From positions 1 through 64,000 of the forward strand of contig UQGG01000032.1 in assembly GCA_900540475.1 (NCBI GenBank): a stretch of DNA of 64,000 nucleotides, read 5' to 3'. The translations under genes were made by a program, and so were the position numbers. This document shows positions 18,734-26,890 of the stretch, one piece after another; position 1 is the stretch's first letter, and each line of letters opens with the position of its first letter. This DNA comes from an uncultured Robinsoniella sp. Lineage in GTDB: Bacteria > Bacillota > Clostridia > Lachnospirales > Lachnospiraceae. The notes under the pieces are model-generated. The model was not told the DNA's origin. It made no database searches and saw nothing but the letters and a program-made list of their open reading frames with translations.

Positions 18734-20329
18734 TTACATGTTCATAACTAATATATCCCCAGTCAGTATCTTTGTATTTCCTCCCGGTATTAAAATTTCA
18801 GAGTTTCGCTTAATCATCACAATCAGAGAATCCTTGGGGAGGTTAATCTGGCTTAACGGTTTATCCGCCCATTTATGACCGCTGGTAACCGGAACTTCCA
18901 CAAGAGGTATATCGGAGCTGCTTCTGGATGCAATTCTGTTGGAAATCAGAATATCACCTTCGCAAATAATCGTATTGCCTTTTGGAATAATGGTATTTCC
19001 CTCTCTTTTAATCATCACGATCAGGGATTCCGAGGGCAGGCATACTTCATTAATCCTCTTGTCTTTCCAGGGGCTGTGTTCGTCAATAGCGGTTTCAATT
19101 AACACGATATCCGTATCATCCTGATAATCATTGAACGTCTTCATAACATTTTCTTCATCGTATACCAGATTTAATTTTTTCGCCATGTAAGGAAGGAAAC
19201 TTCCCTGGAAAGTTACGGATAAAAGTGCGATACAAAATACGATATGAAAAATATCATTTTGCGGATCTGCCTGATTTGTCACCGTCATGATTGCAAATAC
19301 TATAGATGCCGCGCCCCGAAGACCAGCCCAGGATGTAAAAACAATTTCACGAAAAGACCTTCCAAATGGCTTCATGATCAGGTATACAGCCGCCGGACGT
19401 GCAACAAAGCTCATAAATACCGCAATCAGCAGGGCGGTCAGCAAAATTCCCGGTATCTGGGATGGAAATGCCAGGAGACCCAGAAGGAAAAACAGAAGAA
19501 TCTGCATCAGTCCTGAAAGACTGTCAAAGAACTGAATCAGTTCCACCTTTTGCACCATCTTACTGTTCCCCATGATAATTCCTGCAACATATACACTGAG
19601 ATATCCGTTTCCGCCAATAAAAGAAGGCAGTGTATAAGCCGTCAATGCAGCTGCGACAACGAAAATCGTCCGCATGCCGGTAGATTCAAACCGCACTCTC
19701 TGCAGAATTCGTACCGCAATAAATGAAATGATTACGCCCGCAAGAAGGCCGAACAGCATTTGCTTGAGAAAAATGGAAATTACCGGAACAGAAGAACCTC
19801 CGGACATAAAGGATAAAATAATCAGAGTCATGGTATAGGCAACCGGGTCATTACTTCCACTTTCTATTTCCAGTACGGAAGCGAGGCCATTTTTCAGATT
19901 TAACTTTTTAGAACGCAGAATAGAAAAAACAGATGCCGCATCCGTAGAACCCACTACAGAACCAATCAGCATACCTTCCAGCAAGGTCATGCCAAGTACG
20001 TAATGGCAAAACAGACCTGTAATACCGGCAGTCATCAAAACACCGAAGACAGAAAGCAGGATTCCTTGTATGCTAGTCGCCTTTGCCGCTGCCCAGTTCG
20101 TCTCGAAGCCTCCGGAAAACATAATAAAAATCAAGGCGGTAGAGCATATGGACTCTGCCATACCAAAATTGTCAAAGGGGATTTTAATAAAACCATCCGA
20201 TCCGAAACACATCCCCAGAACCATGAAAAGCAATAGGCTCGGAACCCCCAGACGGCCGGATATCTTTCCCAAAAAAACACATAGCAGCAATACTGCACTG
20301 CAGATAGCTAAAATATAGAGCAATCGCAT
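18734..20329 (-). CDS. CPA1-family K+/H+ antiporter with two RCK-C domains
   Basis: A protein of about 531 residues. The first 390 residues form around twelve transmembrane helices, including the family motif GSTDAASVFSIL and the ESGSNDP sequence with the transport acids. The cytoplasmic tail holds two TrkA-C (RCK-C) domains (about residues 400-465 and 470-530), each with the repeated pattern SLIVMIKR...IIPKGNT. This layout is that of the NhaP2/CvrA potassium/proton antiporters, with the tail gating in response to a nucleotide or ions. The ATG at 20329 follows AGAGGTG closely; a GTG at 20332 is an alternative. It is a single gene. Confidence 0.9.
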   Translation of the reverse strand: MRLLYILAICSAVLLLCVFLGKISGRLGVPSLLLFMVLGMCFGSDGFIKIPFDNFGMAESICSTALIFIMFSGGFETNWAAAKATSIQGILLSVFGVLMTAGITGLFCHYVLGMTLLEGMLIGSVVGSTDAASVFSILRSKKLNLKNGLASVLEIESGSNDPVAYTMTLIILSFMSGGSSVPVISIFLKQMLFGLLAGVIISFIAVRILQRVRFESTGMRTIFVVAAALTAYTLPSFIGGNGYLSVYVAGIIMGNSKMVQKVELIQFFDSLSGLMQILLFFLLGLLAFPSQIPGILLTALLIAVFMSFVARPAAVYLIMKPFGRSFREIVFTSWAGLRGAASIVFAIMTVTNQADPQNDIFHIVFCIALLSVTFQGSFLPYMAKKLNLVYDEENVMKTFNDYQDDTDIVLIETAIDEHSPWKDKRINEVCLPSESLIVMIKREGNTIIPKGNTIICEGDILISNRIASRSSSDIPLVEVPVTSGHKWADKPLSQINLPKDSLIVMIKRNSEILIPGGNTKILTGDILVMNM

Positions 20330-20582
20330 CACCTCTCTTAAATATATTTTGAAATATTATGTAAACCACTTTTTTATCATATCACAGGGAAATCCCGCCG
20401 TAAAGTAAAATATGCAAAAATATGTGAATTATCCATAAATTTTGTATATTTTTTCATTTCACTATTATATAGCTTAGCTACAGCAGTCGTCAGAAACAGT
20501 TGCAATCTGAAGGAAACAGCGCTAGAATGAATTTATTCACCATCTTTTAATTTACATAAAACCATGACGAAAGGACCCTGTA

Positions 20583-21350
20583 ATGATGAAAAAGAAATTC
20601 TTCCTATATATATGTGCAGGTATGTGTCTTCTGCTGGCAGGATGTACTGCGGTACCCAGCTTCCAGACAGAGACTCAAGCAGTAAGTTCCTCGGAAAGTG
20701 CGGTTCCGGAAACACGTACACTGTCTGCTGAAGCGGAAACACATACACTTCCTCCCGAAGTGGAAGCTCGTACACTTCCTCCCGAAATTGAAACAAACCC
20801 CATATTTATACATTCCGATGAACCAGTAAAAAAAACGGAAAAAGAAACAGAAGCAGATATACAGGCTTCCGACGGCATTGACCTGAACACGCCTGTCACA
20901 GTGACTGAGAATCAGAAGCGAAGCGTCACTTACACGGTTGAAAAAGTGGAGACCGCCAAGACCTCCGGCACTGCTTCCGCTGACGGGACAAAGTCTCATG
21001 CATCAGCTTTCGACGGCACAACACACTCCTATGTCTGGGTAACATTAAAAGTCCACAATAATGATGCCGGGAAAATCGTTGAATTCCAGCCGGAGTACCG
21101 CCAAATCCGTTTTCACCTTGCTTCGGATGGCACTCAGCCCGTCAGTAGTGTTGAATCCAGCCTCCAGCCGGAAAAAGGCTATTATCCCATACCCGCCGGG
21201 GAGGATCAGACTTTCATCCTGGGCTATATGGTTCCAGATTCCCTGTTATCCCAGATGTATCTGCAGACCGGTGGCAGATACGGATACACCGAAAAATGTG
21301 ATATGCGGTTTGATTTCAGTGAGGTTTATTATCTGAAATTATTTGATTAA
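20583..21350 (+). CDS. Lipoprotein with DUF4352-like C-terminal domain
   Basis: A 255-residue secreted lipoprotein: lipobox LLAGC near residue 21, then a Thr/Glu-rich linker with three nine-residue repeats (ETRTLSAEA, ETHTLPPEV, EARTLPPEI). A C-terminal beta-sandwich domain follows from about residue 105 (VTVTENQKRSVTYTVEKVE...YVWVTLKVHN). This last part resembles the DUF4352 immunoglobulin-like domain found on many Gram-positive lipoproteins; function unknown. The ATG at 20583 follows GAAAGGA. It is a single gene closed by a strong terminator. Confidence 0.75.
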   Translation: MMKKKFFLYICAGMCLLLAGCTAVPSFQTETQAVSSSESAVPETRTLSAEAETHTLPPEVEARTLPPEIETNPIFIHSDEPVKKTEKETEADIQASDGIDLNTPVTVTENQKRSVTYTVEKVETAKTSGTASADGTKSHASAFDGTTHSYVWVTLKVHNNDAGKIVEFQPEYRQIRFHLASDGTQPVSSVESSLQPEKGYYPIPAGEDQTFILGYMVPDSLLSQMYLQTGGRYGYTEKCDMRFDFSEVYYLKLFD

Positions 21351-21354
21351 ATAG

Positions 21355-21402
21355 AAAAAGCGTACCCGGCAGAAGTTACTTTCCTCGCCGGGTACGCTTT
21401 TT
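21355..21402. terminator. Strong bidirectional terminator
   Basis: AAAAAGCGTACCCGGC pairs perfectly with GCCGGGTACGCTTTTT. It separates the convergent lipoprotein and guanine deaminase genes and overlaps the stop codon of the latter. Confidence 0.9.
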
Positions 21403-22678
21403 AGATGGTCTCCCCTTCTACCATCTTTTCCACGATATTGCTGCTGTCCCCCAGATAGATTACCCGCTCCAGCCTTTCTAAAAGACCAAGCGGCTGGGGA
21501 TGCCAGATTGATTCGTCATCGATCACCAGTGCATCAAATGCAAAGCCTGCCTCAAAGCTTCCAACTTTTCCAAAAAATTCACCGCCTCCCCTGGTTGCCA
21601 GATAAAATACTTCTTTTAACGTAAGCGGGGATGCCGTCTGGTCCACCAGCCTCCAATAGAGCTTTGAAACCTGTATAGCATCTGACATAGCACGGAACAT
21701 GGACATGGAGCTTCCTCCTGCAAGGTCACTCCCCAGTCCCACATGCAGCCCTTCATTCAGATACTTTCTGACAGGAGCAATCCCCGAAGACAGATTCATA
21801 TTGGACTGGGGGCAATGAGCCACATATACACCATTTTTCCTGATCAGTGCGATCTCCTCCTCTGCGGAAGATACACAATGTGCCATAACGGTCTTGCATC
21901 CATTCCCGAACAGACCGGCCTGTTCATAAGCTTCTCCGTAAAAACCTGCAGACGGACACAATTCCTTTACCCAGGCAATCTCCCCTTCGTTTTCCGACAA
22001 ATGGGACTGAACCGGCAGATGGTGCTCTTTCTGGATTTCCCCCAGCTTCACCATCAGGCTGTCCGTACAACTGGGTATGAACCTGGGTGTCAGAATAGGC
22101 GATGTATATTGATAATGTCCCTCCATATCTTTCAGCCAGCGCAGCGTCTCCTCCTGGGATTCCTCTGTGGCTTCACACAGGTATTCGGGTGCATTTCTGT
22201 CCATGTTTACTTTACCCACCATCGTCCGCAGTTTTGTATCCTCCAGCAGATCCATTAAAATCTTCGTAGCATCCCTGTGGATCGTGGCAAATATGCAGGC
22301 TCTGGTAGTCGGGCTTTTTTTCAGTTCTTCCGTAAACATGCCATAAGCCCTCTTTGCATACGCTTCTTCGGCATACCTGGCTTCTTCTGGAAATGTGTAG
22401 GTATTCAGCCAGTCCAGAAGTTCCAGATCCATGCCAAATCCCCGCAGTCCATATTGGGGTGCATGCATGTGCAGATCCACCAGACCGGGTATAACAAGCC
22501 GGTCACCGTAATCCTTCACCTGAATACTTCTATATTTTTCCGGAAGATTTTCAAAAACACCTCCGCTGATGCCGTTTTCACAGACAACGTAACCATTTTC
22601 TATTAAAACCAGATTATCCGGCGTAGTACTATATATAATATTTCCTTTTACAGCATAACAATTTTCATTCATTGCCAT
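21401..22678 (-). CDS. guaD: Guanine deaminase
   Basis: A 425-residue amidohydrolase that converts guanine to xanthine. It has the metal motif DLHMHAPQY (HxH), the guanine deaminase signatures GKVNMDRN and TPRFIPSC, the metal histidines in SHLSEN and MAHCV, and the metal aspartate in GLGSDLAGG. Length and motif order are typical. AAGGAG lies five bases before the ATG at 22678. No purine riboswitch is visible upstream. Together with guaB it places purine salvage and interconversion in this part of the chromosome, though the two genes are not in one operon. Confidence 0.93.
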   Translation of the reverse strand: MAMNENCYAVKGNIIYSTTPDNLVLIENGYVVCENGISGGVFENLPEKYRSIQVKDYGDRLVIPGLVDLHMHAPQYGLRGFGMDLELLDWLNTYTFPEEARYAEEAYAKRAYGMFTEELKKSPTTRACIFATIHRDATKILMDLLEDTKLRTMVGKVNMDRNAPEYLCEATEESQEETLRWLKDMEGHYQYTSPILTPRFIPSCTDSLMVKLGEIQKEHHLPVQSHLSENEGEIAWVKELCPSAGFYGEAYEQAGLFGNGCKTVMAHCVSSAEEEIALIRKNGVYVAHCPQSNMNLSSGIAPVRKYLNEGLHVGLGSDLAGGSSMSMFRAMSDAIQVSKLYWRLVDQTASPLTLKEVFYLATRGGGEFFGKVGSFEAGFAFDALVIDDESIWHPQPLGLLERLERVIYLGDSSNIVEKMVEGETI

Positions 22679-22937
22679 ATTCGCTCCTTTTCTTTCTGCT
22701 TTTATATTTCACTTTTTCACCCCTGCTTCCGGGTGGGGATATCTCCTGTCCTACTTTATCACAAAAGTATTTTCATTGCAAAAGATTGTAAAATTGCTTT
22801 GCAAAAAAAGTATTTTTTCGTTTTAAAAACCTTCCATTTATTGTATAATGATCTTATACATTACCAAAAACAAGATATTTCAACAACAATGCTCCTTTCC
22901 TTATTATACAACATATCCGGCGAAAAGAGGTGTACCA

Positions 22938-24614
22938 ATGGCTGATAATGAGCAAATATTTCATGATTTTACAATTGACCCCTATCTTTTTTACGAGGCA
23001 ATCGAAAACAGTACGGATGACTATATCTACATAGTTGATATGATTCGGGATATCTCCCTTATCTCAGAAAATATGCTGCAAGATTTTGACCTTCCCGGCA
23101 GGAAGGTACCTGGACTTGTTCCTCTATGGGGTGAATTGGTACACGAAAAAGACAGACAGCGGTATTTCGATTCTATCGAAAAGATGCTGGAGGGAGAAAC
23201 GGATGAGCACAATGTTGAATATCAGATCCGGAACCGAAAAAATGAGTATATGTGGGTTGTCTGCCGGGGTCTGCTAAAAAGAGACCAGAACGGAAACCCC
23301 ATATTTTTTGCAGGTGTTGTAACGAATCTGGGCAGTAAAGGCAAAATCGATTATATCACCGGACTGTTCGCCCAGAAAGAATGCGAAAAACTGATCACCA
23401 GATTGATTGCAAATGAAACCAATCCAGGCGGTATTCTCCTGCTGGGTCTGGATGACTTCTCCAGAATCAATGCCTTAAATGACCATATATTTGGTAATAC
23501 GGTACTTCGCCAGTTTGCCCAGACCATATTGCAGTTTCTTCCTGCCAATGCAGATCTGTTCCGATTTGACGGGGATGAATTCGCCATTGTATATAAAAAT
23601 GCTTCCGGACAGGAATTATACCAGCTTTATCAGAAAATACATGCCTATGCCAACCGCAGGCAGATTACAGACGGGATTTCTTACTTCTGTACCGTGTCAG
23701 CCGGCATCACCATGATCGGAACTGACGGAGATAATTATCTGGATTTAATTAAGTTTGCCGCCAGTGCACTGGAAGCCTCCAAGCAGAACGGGAAAAATAC
23801 CTGCACATTCTTTTCCCATGATTTAATCAAGTCCAAACTCCGTACCCTGGAAATTACCAACCAGCTGCAGTTGGACATCATGAATCAAATGGAGCATTTC
23901 CATATGGTATATCAGCCTCTAATCAGCAATGATACCCTGGAAGTGGGCGGAGCAGAGGCATTGCTTCGCTGGACCAGCGAGATCTATGGCCCGGTAGGTC
24001 CCATGGAATTTATCCCTGTTCTGGAATCCAGCGGTCTTATCGTACCTGTTGGCAAATGGGTTCTGGAGCAGGCGTTTAAAACCTGCAAAGAGTGGATTAC
24101 AAATGCCCCTGATTTTGTCATGAACATTAATATATCCTATTTACAGATGCTGGACGCCTCTTTCCTGCAGCACATCCGTGACCTGCTGCTCAAGCATCAG
24201 CTGGAACCCCGCCATATCGTCCTGGAACTGACGGAAAGTTATTTTGTTACTGATATGGAGGCCCTTAAAAATACCTTTTCCCAGCTGCGGAAAGAACAGA
24301 TTAAGATTGCCATGGATGATTTTGGGACAGGGTATTCTTCCCTTGGAATGCTGGCACAATCCCCTGCAGACATCGTAAAAATAGACCGGATCTTTATATC
24401 TGCAATTAACCGGGAAGTATTTAACTATTCCTTTATCAATGCGGTAATACAGCTCTGCCACAGTGTTGATATCCAGGTATGCGTAGAAGGCATCGAATAC
24501 CCGGAAGAACTGGAAACGGTACGTTCCATTCATCCGGACAGTATCCAGGGATTTTACTTTTCAAAGCCCATAAGTGCAAAAGACTTTGAACACAGATATT
24601 GGGGGAACCGGTAG
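22938..24614 (+). CDS. PAS-GGDEF-EAL cyclic-di-GMP signalling protein
   Basis: A 558-residue soluble protein with three domains: PAS (about 20-135), GGDEF (about 140-300) and EAL (about 310-550). The GGDEF signature is altered to DGDEF (in FRFDGDEFAI), which weakens the case for cyclase activity. The EAL domain keeps EALLRW, the metal residues in LELTES and MDDFGTGYSS, and the Lys in VKIDR, so phosphodiesterase activity is likely. The start at 22938 is chosen because AGAGGTG precedes it; the frame stays open to 22848 without a site. It is convergent with rarA, and the shared end forms a 20-bp hairpin. Confidence 0.88.
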   Translation: MADNEQIFHDFTIDPYLFYEAIENSTDDYIYIVDMIRDISLISENMLQDFDLPGRKVPGLVPLWGELVHEKDRQRYFDSIEKMLEGETDEHNVEYQIRNRKNEYMWVVCRGLLKRDQNGNPIFFAGVVTNLGSKGKIDYITGLFAQKECEKLITRLIANETNPGGILLLGLDDFSRINALNDHIFGNTVLRQFAQTILQFLPANADLFRFDGDEFAIVYKNASGQELYQLYQKIHAYANRRQITDGISYFCTVSAGITMIGTDGDNYLDLIKFAASALEASKQNGKNTCTFFSHDLIKSKLRTLEITNQLQLDIMNQMEHFHMVYQPLISNDTLEVGGAEALLRWTSEIYGPVGPMEFIPVLESSGLIVPVGKWVLEQAFKTCKEWITNAPDFVMNINISYLQMLDASFLQHIRDLLLKHQLEPRHIVLELTESYFVTDMEALKNTFSQLRKEQIKIAMDDFGTGYSSLGMLAQSPADIVKIDRIFISAINREVFNYSFINAVIQLCHSVDIQVCVEGIEYPEELETVRSIHPDSIQGFYFSKPISAKDFEHRYWGNR

Positions 24615-24633
24615 GTTCCCCCAATATCTGTGT
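24590..24633. terminator. Perfect 20-bp hairpin containing a stop codon in its loop
   Basis: 24590-24609 and 24614-24633 are exact inverted copies around GGTA. The TAG stop of the GGDEF-EAL gene straddles the loop. The element sits between two convergent genes and ends only five bases before the rarA stop. There is no T tract on either side. Confidence 0.75.
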
Positions 24634-24638
24634 CGTGC

Positions 24639-25952
24639 CTATTCTTTTAACCACTTCATATGTTCCTGTATTTTCTTCTCATATCCATTATCGGAAGGCT
24701 CATAAAAGACTTGTCCCGTCAGTTCATCCGGCAGATACTGCTGCCTGGAGAAGTGCTTCGGAAAATCATGGGCGTATTCATAGCCTATGCCATGTCCCAG
24801 TTTAGCCGCACCTTTGTAATGGGCATCCTGGAGATAAGGCGGTATGGTTACCTTTTTATTCTTCACTGCCTCCGTAGCCTGGAAGATTGCATTGGTAGCA
24901 GAATTACTTTTCGGTGCCGTAGCCACATAGAGAACTGCCTGTGCCAGGATCAGCTGGGATTCCGGCATTCCGATGCGCTCCACTGCCTGTGCGGCCGCTA
25001 CTGCCACCTGAAGCGCCTGGGGATCTGCATTTCCCACATCTTCCGATGCACAGATCATGATGCGCCTTGCAATAAATGTCACGCTTTCTCCGGCATAGAG
25101 CATCCGCGCCAGATAATACACTGCCGCATCCGGATCGGACCCTCTCATGCTTTTGATAAATGCCGATATGGTATCGTAGTGATTATCCCCTGTTTTATCA
25201 TATCTCACGACTCTCTTCTGAATGCATTCCGAAGCCACATCCAGCGTAATATGAATCTTCCCGTCCTCACTTTTCTGGGTGGTTAACACACCTAACTCAA
25301 TGGCATTCAGTGCCGATCTGGCATCTCCGCCTGCTATGTCAGCCAGAAACTCCAGGGCATCTTCTTCTATCACCGCATTATAAGCCCCCATTCCCCGTTC
25401 CACATCATATACGGCGCGTTCCATCAATGTCCGGATATCACCTGTACCAAGGGGTTTCAGTTCGAAAATAATGGATCTGGAAATCAAGGCACTGTTAACT
25501 TCAAAATATGGATTTTCCGTGGTCGCCCCAATGAGGATCAGGGTTCCATCCTCTACAAAGGGCAGCAGATAATCCTGCTGGCCTTTATTAAAGCGGTGAA
25601 TCTCATCCACAAACAGAATGGTTTTTTTTCCATACATCCCAAGTTTGTCCTGTGCACCTTTTACGACCTCTTCCATATCCTTCTTTCCCGCTACCGTTGC
25701 ATTGATCTGGGTAAATTCCGCACTGGTGGTATTGGCAATGACCTTTGCCAGCGTCGTCTTACCGGTACCCGGCGGTCCGTAGAATATAATAGAACTTAGC
25801 TTATCTGCCTTAATGGCACGATAAAGCAGCTTGTCTTTTCCAATAATGTGCTGCTGTCCCACCACCTCTTCCAAGGTTTTGGGACGTATTCTGGAAGCCA
25901 GAGGAGCTTCATTTTCCATGGTATTGCTTCGCATATAATCAAATAAATCCAT
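24639..25952 (-). CDS. rarA: Replication-associated recombination protein A (RarA/MgsA)
   Basis: A 437-residue AAA+ ATPase that acts at stalled replication forks and on single-strand DNA-binding protein. Walker A is GPPGTGKTT near residue 60, Walker B is FVDEIHRF, sensor 1 is IGATTENPYF, and the C-terminal tetramerisation domain includes RMLYAGE and ASEDVG. Full length and highly conserved. It is transcribed away from the deacetylase gene, with a terminator between them. Confidence 0.95.
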   Translation of the reverse strand: MDLFDYMRSNTMENEAPLASRIRPKTLEEVVGQQHIIGKDKLLYRAIKADKLSSIIFYGPPGTGKTTLAKVIANTTSAEFTQINATVAGKKDMEEVVKGAQDKLGMYGKKTILFVDEIHRFNKGQQDYLLPFVEDGTLILIGATTENPYFEVNSALISRSIIFELKPLGTGDIRTLMERAVYDVERGMGAYNAVIEEDALEFLADIAGGDARSALNAIELGVLTTQKSEDGKIHITLDVASECIQKRVVRYDKTGDNHYDTISAFIKSMRGSDPDAAVYYLARMLYAGESVTFIARRIMICASEDVGNADPQALQVAVAAAQAVERIGMPESQLILAQAVLYVATAPKSNSATNAIFQATEAVKNKKVTIPPYLQDAHYKGAAKLGHGIGYEYAHDFPKHFSRQQYLPDELTGQVFYEPSDNGYEKKIQEHMKWLKE

Positions 25953-26024
25953 CTTCTTTTCTCCTGTATGATTCTTGTATAACCTGAAAATCAGACCAGT
26001 GAACCATTCTGCTATTTGCTGAGC

Positions 26025-26057
26025 GTTATACCGGTACAGTATTGCTGTACTGGTAAC
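26025..26057 (-). terminator. Terminator downstream of the polysaccharide deacetylase gene
   Basis: GTTATACCGGTACAG pairs with CTGTACTGGTAAC around five bases. It begins three bases after the deacetylase stop. Confidence 0.65.
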
Positions 26058-26059
26058 TG

Positions 26060-26848
26060 TTATTCTAACAATATATCCTCAACGGTTACAAACCGGTATC
26101 CTTTCGCCTGCAGCTGATCTATAATCTGTAACGCTGCATCAACGGAAGTCTGATAATAGTCGTGTAATAAAATAATAGCATTTTCTTTGGCTTTCGTCAC
26201 TACCCTATTTGTAACTGTGGATGCATTCATGGTCTTCCAGTCCAGAGGATCGATATTCCACATCACCGGGAGCATAGTAATCCGGCAGTCTAACTGATCA
26301 TTCCAGATGCCAAACGGAGGCCGGACATATTCGGTTCCTTTTCCGGTTAGCTCCCTTACCAGATCGCTGGTTTTCGCAAGTTCTCCACATGCCTTTTCCG
26401 CCGACAGCTGGTTCAGGTTAATATGGGAATATGTATGGTTGCCAATCACATGGCCTTCTTCTGCCATTCTTTTAATAATATCTTCATGTCCCTTGATATT
26501 TTTTCCCATGACAAAGAAACTGGCTTTTACTCCCCGCTCCTTCAAACCGTCCAGCAGCTCCGGCGTAAAAACAGGATGGGGACCATCATCAAAAGTCAGA
26601 GCAATCTTTGGCTTCACATCATCTGCGTCCTCTGTCTCTTTCCCTTTATCTGGTCCCCGTCCTGCTTCAGTTTCTTTTATTTCTGTTAACGGCGTCTCCC
26701 CGGAATCCCCGTAAATCTTTGTATCCATTGCATCCAAACTCTCTGCTGTTCCAGGCTTTGACTGCCACAGATTCACCATACACAACACAAAAACTACAAT
26801 TCCAGCCAGGATCAAACCTCTTTCCACATACTGTTTCCACTTCTCCAT
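26060..26848 (-). CDS. Membrane-anchored polysaccharide deacetylase (NodB domain)
   Basis: A 262-residue protein with an uncleaved N-terminal signal anchor (about residues 11-31), a Glu/Lys-rich linker and a C-terminal NodB domain. Motif 1 is TFDDGPH (catalytic base and metal Asp), motif 2 is HTYSH (metal histidines), motif 3 is RPPFG, motif 4 is DPLDWK and motif 5 is ILLHD. All catalytic residues are present, so removal of N-acetyl groups from peptidoglycan or another wall glycan outside the membrane is likely. The ATG at 26848 is preferred over a TTG at 26860. It lies directly downstream of the corrinoid activator gene (42 bases) on the same strand, with no functional link apparent. Confidence 0.88.
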   Translation of the reverse strand: MEKWKQYVERGLILAGIVVFVLCMVNLWQSKPGTAESLDAMDTKIYGDSGETPLTEIKETEAGRGPDKGKETEDADDVKPKIALTFDDGPHPVFTPELLDGLKERGVKASFFVMGKNIKGHEDIIKRMAEEGHVIGNHTYSHINLNQLSAEKACGELAKTSDLVRELTGKGTEYVRPPFGIWNDQLDCRITMLPVMWNIDPLDWKTMNASTVTNRVVTKAKENAIILLHDYYQTSVDAALQIIDQLQAKGYRFVTVEDILLE

Positions 26849-26890
26849 AACTATCCACAATCCATTGAAGTCTTAACAACAATATATGCC

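Noticed and set aside
22679..22937. Purine riboswitch upstream of guanine deaminase
   Set aside because: The conserved junction sequences of the purine class are absent. Only a small C-rich hairpin is visible.
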